Positions 24,747 through 37,600 of a DNA stretch of 64,000 nt are shown piece by piece. Made by a program: the position numbers and the translations under genes. Where the stretch lies: assembly GCA_013433145.1 (NCBI GenBank), contig CM024187.1, forward strand, positions 310,001-374,000. The letters are read 5' to 3'. The notes beneath the pieces were generated by a model. That model made no database searches, was not told the origin of the DNA, and worked only from the letters and a program-made list of their open reading frames with translations. Positions within the stretch are counted from its first letter, which is position 1. Each line of letters opens with the position of its first letter. Source of the DNA: Ascaris suum. Taxonomy: Eukaryota; Nematoda; Chromadorea; Rhabditida; Ascarididae.

Positions 24747-26055
24747 ACTCGAATTGGATTCCATGTCGGAAAGAAGCATCGCAGAGTCGAATTCCTCGGC
24801 ATTCGTGTCACCATATTTAACACCACCAATAGTGCACATCTTGAACTTCATTTTATTCTGCGTTAGAGTGCCCGTTTTATCCGTCACAACATATCGCACC
24901 TGAATTACGCACACACTGATTGCCCTTTTTTTGCAGGTGATTCTGCGTTAGAAGGATTGCAGTGAATGCAGGAGATTTTGCAGGTTGTTTACCTCCCACA
25001 GATGATTCTATGAAAAACAACGAAGAAGCAAACGCATACGGCTCATAGGATACACAATAACATACGTTTAAGTAAAGTTGATTGTCTATTAATATGCTCG
25101 AAATTAATCGCTATGATGTAGGAAGTTATAAATAAAAGCGCGTTGAGGTATGGCTCTTTCTTCCTGCTACAACTATGACGCAATACCACTCCAAGCACTT
25201 TCTGCTCGAAAATGGACGAGGAATGCAATCAATGATTCGTCATTAGATATTCAACACAGTGCTCTTTTAAAGCGCAAAGAATGCAAGGGAAGTCACCTGT
25301 CCAAGTTGCGAATTAAGATTTGAGCTTCGCACTTCGGCACGTGTATCGCTGTTTTCATCGTAAAGTTCAAGATCGTGAAAAAACGATCGGTAAAACTTCT
25401 CTCAAGAAATGGAAATCCCGAGAGAAATAAACCAGAAACCTGAAACAACATAATAAAATAGCAACAAGCAAATCAAATTCCTTAAAAATAGGTAAAGATG
25501 GCGGTTTCATGAAACTTCTCACTGCGACTTACACGAAATAGTTATTTTTTGGTACCAATCTTACCTTCTAAGAAACTCTTATCACGCCTAACGTTCAAAT
25601 CCATATTAACCCCACCCCTTTAGCCACAGTGGCCGATATCCCTCCCACTATTTTGAAACCCTCAGTACGCTGACTGTAATGAATGTTGCCCTATCGATCT
25701 ACGAAATTCAACACTCGAGATAGCATTACGTGGTCTACGCAAACGATAGAACCATATTATAAAGGAGCAAGCACGAAATTATATCTGTACTAGCTGCGAA
25801 ACCAAACGCCATGATTCCTTAGCGTTTCGGTCCCCGGCACAATTATGCTACGGTCATTTATTTCGTTCAAGTTCGCTTCAACTGCGCATCACAACAATCT
25901 GTAGATTGGTACCACCTGTCTGATGAAATAAGCCTGGAACAACGCAATCATTTCCAGAGTGACCAATAAGCTGATGGGGATAAGGCCTGAGTAGGTGATG
26001 ATCATCGAGAGAATCGACACAGAGAGATGAGAACGCATCGAAACGTGTCCATTAG
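24747..26055 (-). CDS. P4-type ATPase (phospholipid flippase), M4 and phosphorylation-site exons, partial
   Basis: P4-ATPases move phospholipids to the cytosolic leaflet and are phosphorylated on the Asp of DKTG. Three exons chain in phase 0. 25916-26055 gives the M4 helix with the P4 hallmark [10 protein letters not shown] ([20 protein letters not shown]). 25297-25374 gives [25 protein letters not shown], equivalent to the family's ARTSNLNEELGQ. 24747-24899 gives [30 protein letters not shown]. The Pro-Ile-Ser-Leu motif excludes cation pumps. It looks nearer the ATP8 group than ATP9 or ATP11. A further possible exon (26377-26431, YYFTFLTTLIMSCL) could be M3. Actuator-domain exons upstream and the nucleotide-binding and M5-M10 exons downstream were not found. 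The middle exon is preceded by TTTTTTCAC, not AG. Confidence 0.85.
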
Positions 26056-26431
26056 CTGAAATATTTTCCACACTTACGCTGACGAAACGCTTCTATCGCT
26101 TATGCCTTCATTCGAACGCTAGGTTAATCTCACAGCCATGCTGACATATTCATCTATTGTACAGTTAAGCTTTCCGCATTTTTCTCTCAAGTTCCTTACT
26201 TCTAAATGAGATCGAAGCATTCAATCTTCTTCATAATATCTCGTCGAAATGTTCAAAACTTTTCGATATCTTCAAATATTTATCCTCGACGACACGAGTA
26301 CTGAAGTCATCGACTCAATTTCCAACTTCAGCTTCATTTTTCAAAGCGTACTTTAGAAAGGCGTCGCAAAGATCACGATAAGCGATTACCAGACAGGACA
26401 TTATCAAGGTGGTAAGAAAGGTGAAGTAATA

Positions 26432-29400
26432 CTTCCCATTTCAGATATTGTGCTGAGAGCAAGTGAGATATGAGTTAAGCGTCTGTCACTGTCATAATGC
26501 CCACCCCCATTCCCCCCCCCCCCCCCCTCCCTCTGAATCAGTTCATCACCTCAGTTACTTCTTTAATTGTTCCCATCGCATGAAATCTCTTGCAAATGGC
26601 GAGTTCTACTTAACTGATAGTAATTGTTGCCTCAAAACACTTCTATACAATGCAGTTCGGAAAACACACTATAATTAATTCTGGCAGAAAAATTAATAAC
26701 TAACAAATAACAGGACTGCAGCTGCATACTTCATACTTAACAATAATCGCCTTATACATGTTTTTATCAACTGTATATTTTTGTATATTTCCTTATTTAT
26801 AATCCATCGTTTACTATTCACCTACCTGATTATCTATTCATCCATCTGCTCTATTGCTTTATTAGCAATCACCTGTTTGCACTCGCTTGCGATCAAATTA
26901 GCATATTCAGAAACGCTCCAACAGGTCGATCTTTCGCATCGTTACTAATCAATTTAGCGTTATTTACCTCCCATAATATGCTTCTATTCTATTCTTTGCA
27001 TCATGCCCAAATTCATCGATCATTCGCCGAATCGATAAATCACTAACGTATTACATTCCACTTACATTGTGAACTGGAAATAATAATATTTTGAGTTGTT
27101 TAGAGTTGCGCCCACATATGCATTCAAACAGAACCAAAGCAAAAAGAAATCCAATTGAATCATCATAATAAAATTCGTGAATCGTTCAACTTTCGATCTA
27201 AAATCGATTCTATGCTATATAATGAGACTTACTGCCTATACAAATGATCGATAATTATAGCAACACTATGCTAAAAACTTTATACCACATTTACTATGTA
27301 TCATTTGAGTGTGCTAAACAGCCCACTTCAACGCTATATAACACAATTGCCGACTAGCAAATGATTCTATAAATGCGAGCCATTACAGTTAAACGATAGC
27401 GTTGAAATATGGAATCAAATGGTCGAAAACAAATACACTCATACAAACAGAATATGAATCAAGCAACTCAACGAAAATCTTTTCGAGAGTCTGTAATCAA
27501 AGGATAACGCTAATCCTTTCAACTAATCCCTCTTGCTGACAGTCCTCTTTTCATATACGATAAAAAGATCGAGATTATTAGGTAAATTATTCAGGAGAGA
27601 AATTAAGATGGGCCGTAGCTTCATAACAGCTTTATAAATCAAGATCTCAAAACGATCGAATCCTCTAACATTAACAACTTTAGTTTAATCTCGTAGCGTT
27701 GAAAATGACCATCACGATGAGAAAAATTCACCGTGCTCATATAATAAATATAAAAGAAAAATTAATAATTGGAACGATCATTCATAACCTACAGATATTC
27801 ACCATTGTACATTTAAAATATCGTTGTATATCTCTGAGAAAAATTCACATAGGCAATCTCCTGATATCAAGTTAAAGAAGTCGGGAACTGCGCGACACGA
27901 CATGTGCGCCCCACTTTTCAAGAATATCTTTCCTCTATCACTAAGTGCAGTAACTTACTGCTACTGTTAATAAACGAAACAAAAACCTTCTTCAAACCTA
28001 GGCATCACGCAACTATGATATAATGAGGGCTCCTCATACCTGTACGGTTTTCTTCCCAGCCACTGAGTGTCTGATGATCAGGACACCTTTAGAGCAACTT
28101 AATTCGTAGATCAAATCACATTTTTACTCCAGACGAAACGTTCAATCGAACAGCCGCCCATTGTTCTTTGCATATAAAATCATATGACATCGAAATATAT
28201 CCTAAAACAAAAAAGCAAAAATATACTCTCACAGTGAGCAACTGGCCATTGGATAAATCGGTAAATCTTGATAAGCGAGCTTACTCGAAAACGGCGACTC
28301 CAGTAATGAAACATATTTAGTGAACGGTAGATTCAGTTAGCTGCCCAAATGGTCTAGTCAATGGGATTTCCTCTCTCGAGACATACCTTCTTACGTTGAG
28401 GGATTAACAAGACGCACGATATACGAACAACACCTGCTGTCGACCACACATTACTCTCGATAGCACATGCCCCAAGGAAATGATGTGCTTGCCATTGGTA
28501 CAGTTTTCATATCCGTCCTTACATGGACGAAACATATACATATCTTTGATTGAATATGCTAATCTGCAATTGAATGTATTTTGATTGCTTCTCATCGATC
28601 CTGCCAAATCATCAAATTATTCTTCTCTATTCCTCTCGATTACGTCCTAGCTGAAAGATGTTAAACGCCTGTGAATATGCGTAAAATACCTTTAAATACG
28701 CCTTCATTTGGACTTTCCAAATATTAGGTTACATTCAAATAAAAAACCCATCACAAGTGAAAATTTTTCGCCTCAATGTCAATATATGTTTGAACTCACT
28801 CTCCCCCTATAAATGGCGAAATGATAAGAAGTACCAAAACACTCAATCTTCTCTTGATATTTTCGAGGATAGTATTTAAAACGTAATTAAATATTTTTTA
28901 TCTGGTCAACGAAATGCTTTCAAGTTAACAATTAAAGCGGTCAATAAAGAAACGAATTACTTTTATGCGAAAATTTTCCACATCCTCTTCGTTGAAATTT
29001 ATGTAATAAAATATTGAAGAGTACTCCCCAATGGGAGGCCAGCTCTGAATCGAATGGGATCCTTGAATGCCTCAGTCGGCTCCACTATCTACAATATAAT
29101 TTCCAACTAATAGCAAAATAATGTTCAAATCAACTCAAACTAAATCCAAAAAATAAAGAAATACGAGCTGTACATCTGCAACGGTATCTATTTTTATGCA
29201 CTTATTATAACCAATTTTTACGGCCGTCAATACTGAGATCACCGGTTGACAATATCGATTAAGCCATAAAATAGAGGAACAAAAGATATGAAAATGCAAC
29301 TGAAGAAAAGAGGCGATGAGAGTTTATTTTCGTACAAAATTCAGCAACATCCTTCAAAGACAAAACGTGTAAACGCTTGGAAGGAAAACTCGGCGACATA

Positions 29401-29479
29401 TAATTTTGCAGACATAAATTGATGGCCTTCCGATCCGAAACGCTAACCATTTAATACGCAACGCATCAGCTTATATTAC
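26432..29479. other. AT-rich stretch with no recognised gene
   Basis: About 3 kb of strongly AT-rich sequence between the flippase exons and the INTS4 3' end, with stop codons dense in all frames over most of it. A C run lies at 26512-26527. One small exon-like piece on the minus strand ends with a GTATGA donor near 28,048 (GVLIIRHSVAGKKTVQ). It could be the last INTS4 coding exon or part of an unknown gene. I could not assign it. Confidence 0.45.
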
Positions 29480-31652
29480 CTGTAAACGTAACTGCCTCAT
29501 AGGTGCTTCGACGCTCCGCTAATGGCCGAATTAAATCGACGGTTTACAGTTACCAACCCTGATCGAAGACAAACTTGCTAGGGGCATTTCGCTGTTTATT
29601 CGCCGATAAAGTGAGTCTTTCTTGCATAAAACAACCAGCCCAGAACTGCTATCCACATAATTTCCAATCACTCGCACTTCAGATTTTGCGTGGAATGCTA
29701 AAGTGAGGTATTTCGAGAACTAGTTTTACAGCTCAAAATATATACGCTTATTCATTCACAAGCTCTCCTCTCCATTTTTACCCCCTCACATGTGTAGCTC
29801 GATTTCGCTCATACCCTAATTTTAAAAAATGCTACGGGAAAAATTAGTTTTCCAGCATAGACGAATTGGCAGGATATGGAACAAATGGAAGGAGCATAGC
29901 AAACGGTCAATATAAAAAGCCTGCGCTGCAGGTAGACCGCACAACCACAACTTTGTTGAAAGCGCTGTATAAGTGAAATGAAATACTTTTACTGCAACAG
30001 AAATCGATTTAAAACAAAAACACCCCTCTCAAATATAAGCCCCGCCTCTTAAATATTAAACGTCTGCTTCGCCATGCGGGGAAACCGCAATTTCCTTTGA
30101 ACAGACGTTCATTTCGATTTCTTGAGCAGCATAAGCTTCCTCTTTTATAAAGTCCTTAATGCCCTAGGGGCTAAGAATTGAGAGAGATATAGCGTATCAT
30201 AAAGACTCACCTCCACCCATTTCGTAGCAATAGTGCTGAATGAAGCAAGCTTTTCAGGTGGCGTGAGACCACCAGGTTGGAATGCTGCGACGATACCTCG
30301 TCCTCCGACGAACTTCTTCTCCACGCTTTGGTCCACTTGCTCCGCAATCCTTGCCATAATCACAGCAGTGGCCGCTGTTGGCAACATGTCTAGTGCTGTC
30401 AGTCGCCTACAAAACCGCTAATTCTTGCTACGCTTTAGACCGTATATGATTGCCCTCTTTTACCCCTCCCCCTTTCCCCGCTCTAAACGCAGGAGGCACC
30501 TGCCTCAGCCAAAGGCAAATAAGAGCTTCAACCACTTTATTAGGGAGCAGTTTATTTATAAGTGATCAAGAGCAAAATTAACTGCATTCTGCTTAATGTG
30601 GATAAATATAAGGATACAATCCCCCAAAAATTTGTTCTAATTGGAACTGCTCTAATTTACGCACACCACATGGTGCGAGATGACTGCAAGAGTCAGTCTC
30701 ACAAGGATAATAATAATATTAGAATAAACGCAAGCGTAGCCGCTTCCTGCGCATTAAACGAAGAGATCAGGTGCTTCCAATATAAAATTATAAGTTCCAG
30801 TTTGAGCCGAAAGTTAGAAATGGCGGAAACGAACATCGTTCATATACGAAACAACTATCTAACTATTCATTTCGTGTACTATGTTACTGATTAAAAACTA
30901 TATTAGTCATGTTGGCAAATGTTCTCTCAAATCCCAAGAATTCTTCGGTCTGAGCGTTATCTAACAACGCTCAATTAAGATCCACGCTGCGGTGATTAGA
31001 GCATGATAGGGCACAACTCTCTTCAAGAAGACGGCCTCTGCCTACTTTCCATCACAACACTCCTCTCGATAATCACCCACTGCTTTGCATATCACTCGTC
31101 AATCATCGGTAATCATCGCAACGACTTACATATCGCTAAAGAAACTTCAACAGAACAAACAACACAATGCAATATAAGTGAAAGCATAATGAAGCACAAA
31201 TAGCAAAAGAGCAGCCACAACTGCTATGAAAGAAATATTCAATTCCGATGAAGAATATAAGCCGTATGCTAACTGCTTACTCTGCCCATACTCCGAAACA
31301 GTTAGTGGTTTTACATAACTGCTTTACAGATGATTTCGAAAGAGTATTACTTTAAATGCAAAGTTAGTATTAATTCGGAGATAAAAATATGCAAAAACTT
31401 AGCGCGTCTTTACCCTTTGAAGCTCTTTCTGGTGTTCCCATCTCTGTGTCTCAAAACTAATTTTAAAAAAACAACTGTACTCACTCTTTGAGGGAATCGA
31501 TTTCACTGGAAAGTACTTCCGACACATTGACGTTTGCACGCGGATCCATGTCCAATTGTGCGGCGACCTCAGCACACGCAACCGGAAATGATACTCGGCC
31601 AGTAATCCAAGAATGGCGGTGTCCACTGAGCAGAACTCGTTCTCGCCATGCT
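29480..31652 (-). CDS. INTS4: INTS4 C-terminal exons (probable)
   Basis: 31485-31652 encodes HGENEFCSVDTAILGLLAEY and, after a one-base slip, AEVAAQLDMDPRANVNVSEV; donor GTGAGT. 30211-30406 encodes LDMLPTAATAVIMARIAEQV and GIVAAFQPGGLTPPEKLASF (acceptor TTTGTAG, donor GTGAGT). The second can be aligned with the vertebrate ATIIEPAGESDNPLRFTSGL block near the INTS4 C-terminus. A further piece ending at 29480 (DLIRPLAERRSTYEAVTFT, donor GTAATA) fits the next beta-rich block. Identity is low. Strand, order and splice signals support the call. Another possible exon (about 32,013-32,110, RSRAIETELFGDFETVLSVV) did not join in phase. Confidence 0.6.
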
Positions 31653-34600
31653 CTACCATTTCAAGACCATTAATTTAGATATCTGTTTATCTCATTATTT
31701 GACCACACCGGACCAAAGATCATGCACCACTGATGCTAACCGTTTCAAGCAATGATGTTCACCGCAAGATGAAATGAGAGAAAAGATCGCGCTTAAAACT
31801 TTTCATGAAAAACGGCGAAGTGAAATGATAACAAAAGAAGTAGCTGTAGATGACAAGCGGCGAAAGGATGTTTTATATGGCGACTGGATTCTACTGCACA
31901 CAGTAACGAAACATGTGCAAAAGTCGTCAATCGTAGCCAATGCGAAGAAAAAAAAATCTGCCTGCGTGAAACGATGGCTACGAGGATACAATAAAATGAG
32001 AGATAGAATGAAGATCTATATAACCTCGTCAACGACGCTTAGCACCGTTTCGAAGTCACCAAACAGCTCAGTTTCTATAGCACGAGATCGTAATGCACCA
32101 ACAGCCGAATAAGGTTGGCAACAAAGCGCGCTGTTCCCGCTATATCTGCTGTCCGCGATACAAAGACCGTCGAAGTCACTGCAAACTCTACTGCTTAGAA
32201 TGCTTGTGCCGAATTAGCAATCAACCATACCAACTGCTGAAAATCTCATCTGATTCATCTTCACGTAGAACTCACCTTCCCTCCGCTAAAAAGCTCTCAG
32301 AGATCAAGAGTTTGCAGAAAATGATAGAATATGAGAGGGACGTCGCCTTAAAAGTATCTTAAGCACTCCACAGACATCAACAAAGCAATCGATAAACTCA
32401 CTCAACTGGACTCGCATGATTCATTCGCACTCTCCTAATTATCCGGTGCTTTCAGTCACCGCAAAATCCCATCTCCAGTAAAATAAACTACACAATGCAC
32501 ATTTTCTTTAGCACTCAGCCGAATCGAAAACGTGTCAGAATCATCACCCTCTCAATCAATCGAACCATCCCCCCTTTGCCTCTCATTTGCCATCACGTTC
32601 CAGAAATGAACGTCCATTAAACGTTCGTCTTTCATACTACAGCAGCTTCATAACACCACAAACAATTGAAAAATCGCAAACAATATATAAAACATAGAGG
32701 TATTACCTCACAAGTCGCTTCAACATAGCGGTTCTTTCCTTGTAAGAATCCATTCCGCAAGCATCACATATCTTTTCGTAGAGTGATTCCAGCAGCGATA
32801 ATGTCTCACGTCTTACCGCCTTCTTCTTCGTTATACGCGATGTGTCATCCACATCGGCCATTTCGCCATCCGACAACTTCTGCAACTTACTTCCTTATAC
32901 TGGCAAAAAAATAACAGCCTATACGCTGATAAGATCTCTGCATTGCAGCAGACTAAGACTTCCCCTTAAATTAGGAATGCTTTTCGCAGAAAAATAGTTT
33001 CGTACATACTCATTATGCCAAGGTAGATGCAAGTAAGTAATTCGATTTTTGCACAACTAGAACGTCCTTCAACAATGCAAGAATGCAGATTCCATAAAAA
33101 GAGCACATGAACGCTGTACTGCAGAATCTAAACAAGTTCTTCAGCAGAATCTGCGCCAATATAGGCTCCTAATGCTTTTCCTCATTACAACATCACTCAT
33201 TTGTCGTCTATAGTATTCATTAAACCCTCTAGAGGACGATGTGGAGGTCAGGTCATTCGCCTTCCTTATGAGCATCCCACAAACTTTTAAAATAACAAAA
33301 CAAAACTGAAAAGATATCAGTTGCGAACGACGAAAAATTATGCAGCAACAAACAATGCGAGAAAAAAATAAAGAAAGCAACCTTGACGAAGGGGATGAGA
33401 TCGGGCATCGAAGATCTCAAATAGCGATAGTTTCGTACAACAAACTCGGGTAACAGTGAGCACAATGGATCGTGCACGCTAGCGCATTCAATATCAGCAT
33501 TAACTTCGCCATATCTGAACTTGTTTCACCAATTTAAATGATATCGCAGTCAAATGGCTGCAAAATCGAAATTGAATCACTGCATTCCCTGATTCAATGA
33601 CATTAAAATAATAAAATTCAACAATGAGCGCTGCGTTATTTCTTTCTTTCTAATCGAATGTGTCTCCATTTATCTGTACTAAAGAATCATTGTAATCGTT
33701 TACTGAAAGAAGCTATTTCGTTGAAACATATAGTGATCTTTTATTTCACAGTATTCGAGAAGTCAGTTCCGACGAGATAGTCATATAGGCGTCTCTTTTT
33801 AAATTATATACACTGAAGAAAAGAGATTTCAACTTGTTACGAGTTTTTAGAAAAGACAGAGCAATTTCAATTCAAGTGTAAAGAAGTACAACTCTTATAT
33901 GTAAAGTTGTTTTGGCTTTAACAATACTTCACGGAAGGCTTTCCTATGCGAAGTTTCTAACCTCAAAATCTTTCAAAGTGATCTACAAAAATTATTTAGC
34001 ACAGTAAGAGAACAGGAAGGACGTACTTTCTTCTTTCACCCTTTTCCCGTCCATCCGGAACGACCGCATAAGCGTAGCGGAAGAAACCTCCGCAACGGGT
34101 ATTAATGTTTCCCCATTCACGCATCTATCCGCTTTCAACAAATGGAAAGAAACTTACAAGTAGAGTCGTCCAACTCAGGTTCTGTTATTTCGAACATCGG
34201 ATTTAAGCCCAGCAAGCCGACCACCAGTGGTTGCACGAAACTGCCATGACGGCGACCCAAGTCACCCAGGCATCTAAATGATGACTCAGTATCACTTGAG
34301 CGCTGCATCTCTCGCGAAACACGCAAGAAACTTTCGCAAGTTCACCCATTAATTCAACCAACTGCACCAACGCTCAATCAAATGTGATAACGCGCCAGGG
34401 AGGACTGCACTTATATGCCTTTTACAGCCCCCTTAACATATTTATCGAACTTGTGAAGCGCTAAAAATCAAGTTATGCATGATAATGACCTGACAATTCA
34501 CTCAAACTGGCCGCTTATAAAAACTGATAAAATTCATTTATAAACGCAATTTGCAATTCTATCGGTTGCAAAATGTAACACTCTCGTAATCCCCTTCCCA

Positions 34601-37600
34601 TTTTCAATATCCCACAAGTCCTTTCAGAACCAGGGGGCCTGAAAGTTGGTTTGATAAAGCTGATTAACGACCCAGGTTACTAAAGCAAAATTTCGTGACT
34701 CTATGTGTGTTGTACCTCGAGTTGAAATTATCGGACAAACAGGCACACATGCACATGCTCGCATATATATATTCCTCGCAAAAGTGCACAAAAGAATGAT
34801 ATGATGTCAGTGAAAAGTACAAAGTATGAGGACAAAATTTTTCAGGTCGCATTTGACCAATCCGAAGAAAATAATTCGCGAATTCTGTGGTCCATTCAAG
34901 AATGATAATTCGTCGCGGTAAGAAACGGGAAATAAGACGGCATGTCTTGCCGCTGTTATATCACCAAATTTCATCGCTGAAGCTCTCGCAGTTGAATGAC
35001 TTGAATTATCATCAAATTACTGAAATTTGCCTATGCAATGGGCAATTTGCAATGAATGTTTTTTTGTGTTCATGGCAAAAACGCATACACACATGTCAAA
35101 ATCACACTCTGAAGCAATAATAAGCAAAAAATTAAAGCCAACGAATAAGTTAGTAGTGGCACTTTCCACCTACATGGACTATGCTAAATATAATACTTTG
35201 ATGTACCTAAAGCTGTCAGCCGTCAATCGCACTGAAATTTGGGACAATAGATCACATACGACTAAGGCTGCAAATATTCCAACGTATAAACCTCACAGTA
35301 AAAAAAAACCTATACCTTTCGTTTAATCTCTTTGTTTTTGAGTCGCAATGTTTAACTTCCCACCCTCCTTGTCCACCTCCTTTTCCAATCCTGAAATGCT
35401 GAACAAATCAACAAAAGTATAAACACATAAAAAGGTAAGCAAAACAAAACCTAACCGGAAAATAGACGATTCGTCAATGGGAAAACGTCGCAGACAATTC
35501 AACAAGGCTCTCACCGAGTCCTCCATGCATTCCCGGCGAATCCATTGTGGCCTTCATTAGCAGAACGCGTAACGCTTCTCTGCTATCCGGCGATGCGTCC
35601 TGAACATAATATATACGTTACGTTACAATCTTCTAACAATCAACTACAATGAAGGTGAAAGACGTTCTTGCACACTACATTCGATGCGGAACCATAGCTT
35701 TCAATATAATCATACCTTCAAAAATCATCTGGCTCGTTAAACGATACATGCGGGAGCATCACCAAATGAAGTCTCAAACCCCGCTGTTTTAGAGTTCATC
35801 TTAGAGAATTTGTTCATCTTCCCCGAAATCCTCCCTCTCGTCGCTCTAAGAATCAATGCACCGCCCTATTTCTCCCAGTCGTCCCAATATAGCCTTCGTT
35901 ACTATCTGCGCGTACCCCTAGCAGTTTGAATATTACGAGAAAAGGTTAAACATTCTGCAAGGAAACCGAAGCGGGGAAGTAGAAAACTAATGCACGTAAT
36001 GCGCAGAAATGAAATCTACGCACAGAACGCAACAATTTCACAATAAAAGCGCAGTGTTTGATGATCAATGAAGACGTTTTTCCACAAGTGAGTGCGAAAC
36101 CTCGCTCATGATCGCTTCTCAGTGACTCAGTGATTTAAAACTTATTCCACAAGCACAAGACTAGGAGTTCCAACCTTCCGCCCTTAAAAAGTTGGTTACC
36201 ATCCCCAGGTATATACATGAATCATCCCAAAGCCATCCCGATAAACACGCAAATGGAACCCTAACCCTAAAACAAATTTCCACTTCGAAATAGCCCTCAC
36301 ATTTCGGAATTTTTAAATTAAGATGACTTGAAAGAAAGTGAAAGTGTGTATAAGGTGAAATTGCTTCAACATCAACACTCATTACTAGCATTTTCATAAA
36401 GAACTCATCGTTATGTGTGAAGGCTGCGAGTGGAAGTAAAGATGCAGATAAAGGAAACATTCGACTGCTTCAGTACAGACAGAAGTTAACACGAAGTTTA
36501 TAGTCAGGCATACGTTGGTCAGTTATATAAAGTTAGATACATGATCGCAATAAAATGCGATTCGGTTTTCCGATGTTTTTCCACTTCTCACATGAAAATA
36601 TTCTCTTCCGTAACCATCTGTCCTCTGAAAAGCACTTCTAAAGAGTTTTGAGTGGTGATGCATCTACTCTCTTCACAAGTTATCAATTGCCATAAATCTA
36701 TGAATGACAATCACCTTTCAACCATAAAGAACCTTTATGAGAATCCAAATCAACTTACATCCAGAACAGTAAGCATCGTATCGAGCTGTTCTTTGTGTAA
36801 GACGCCGTGCACCACCAGCGCGTAAGTGCGTAGATTGCGTCGAGACGAACCTGAATACTTGGTTTCAATTCCCCACAATGGATGCCTGCCACGTTATTCC
36901 CCCTCCCCCCCCCCCCCCCCCCCCGCTCCACCCGTAACATCAATCGAATTTCTAAACACATATCCAATAAATCATTAAATCACCCAGCGTAAACTTCATT
37001 CAAATCTGTTTGTTGTGTCCAGTTATTAGTTCAGTAAATCATTAAAACTTGCATAAATAAGACATCCAACCAACATTTTCATTTGAGAATTAACACATCC
37101 TACGATCTTTTTTTGGATCGAAATAATACTGACGTATCCCTATTCTAAGCGCTTGTTAGACTTTCCCGTGGGAACGTTTTCATTTTCAAAGATTTTATAA
37201 ACCTCCGTTCAAGGATGAAGGTAAACATCCCCTAAGCATAGTACTCGAAAATATGCTTACACACTGATAATTCGAAGCAGTTAGCTCATACCTTCGATAA
37301 ATGTTACTGGTCACAAATAAAAGCAATCGAAATCTTTCTTGATAGAAGTTATAGTAATACTTACCTCCTCTATTTCATCGTTAAACATATCGGAGAGGTT
37401 ATCGATCGCAGCTGCAGCTAAGAACGATCGATCTGCTGCCAACCGTCCTAATGAATAAACGCCTGCCTGACGCACCACTGCAATCAGTAAAAGGCTAAAG
37501 GTCCACCGTCCTTCATCACTAAAAGAAACCCTCTTTGGCCAACAGTTGCACTACAGACAAACACTGCGGAAGATTCGAATGGCCCAGTTGGTACGATCTC

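Noticed and set aside
31774..32112. 112-codon Lys/Arg-rich plus-strand frame
   Set aside because: It overlaps a probable INTS4 exon on the minus strand and looks like an antisense shadow.
34130..34327. Upstream extension of the INTS4 CLGDLGRR frame with an in-frame Met
   Set aside because: The extension past 34,273 is intronic. The TTTAG acceptor at 34,274 restores exact phase and alignment.
36256..36272. CCCTAACCCTAA, telomere-like
   Set aside because: Only two repeat units, in an intron. Nematode telomeres are TTAGGC repeats, so this is chance.
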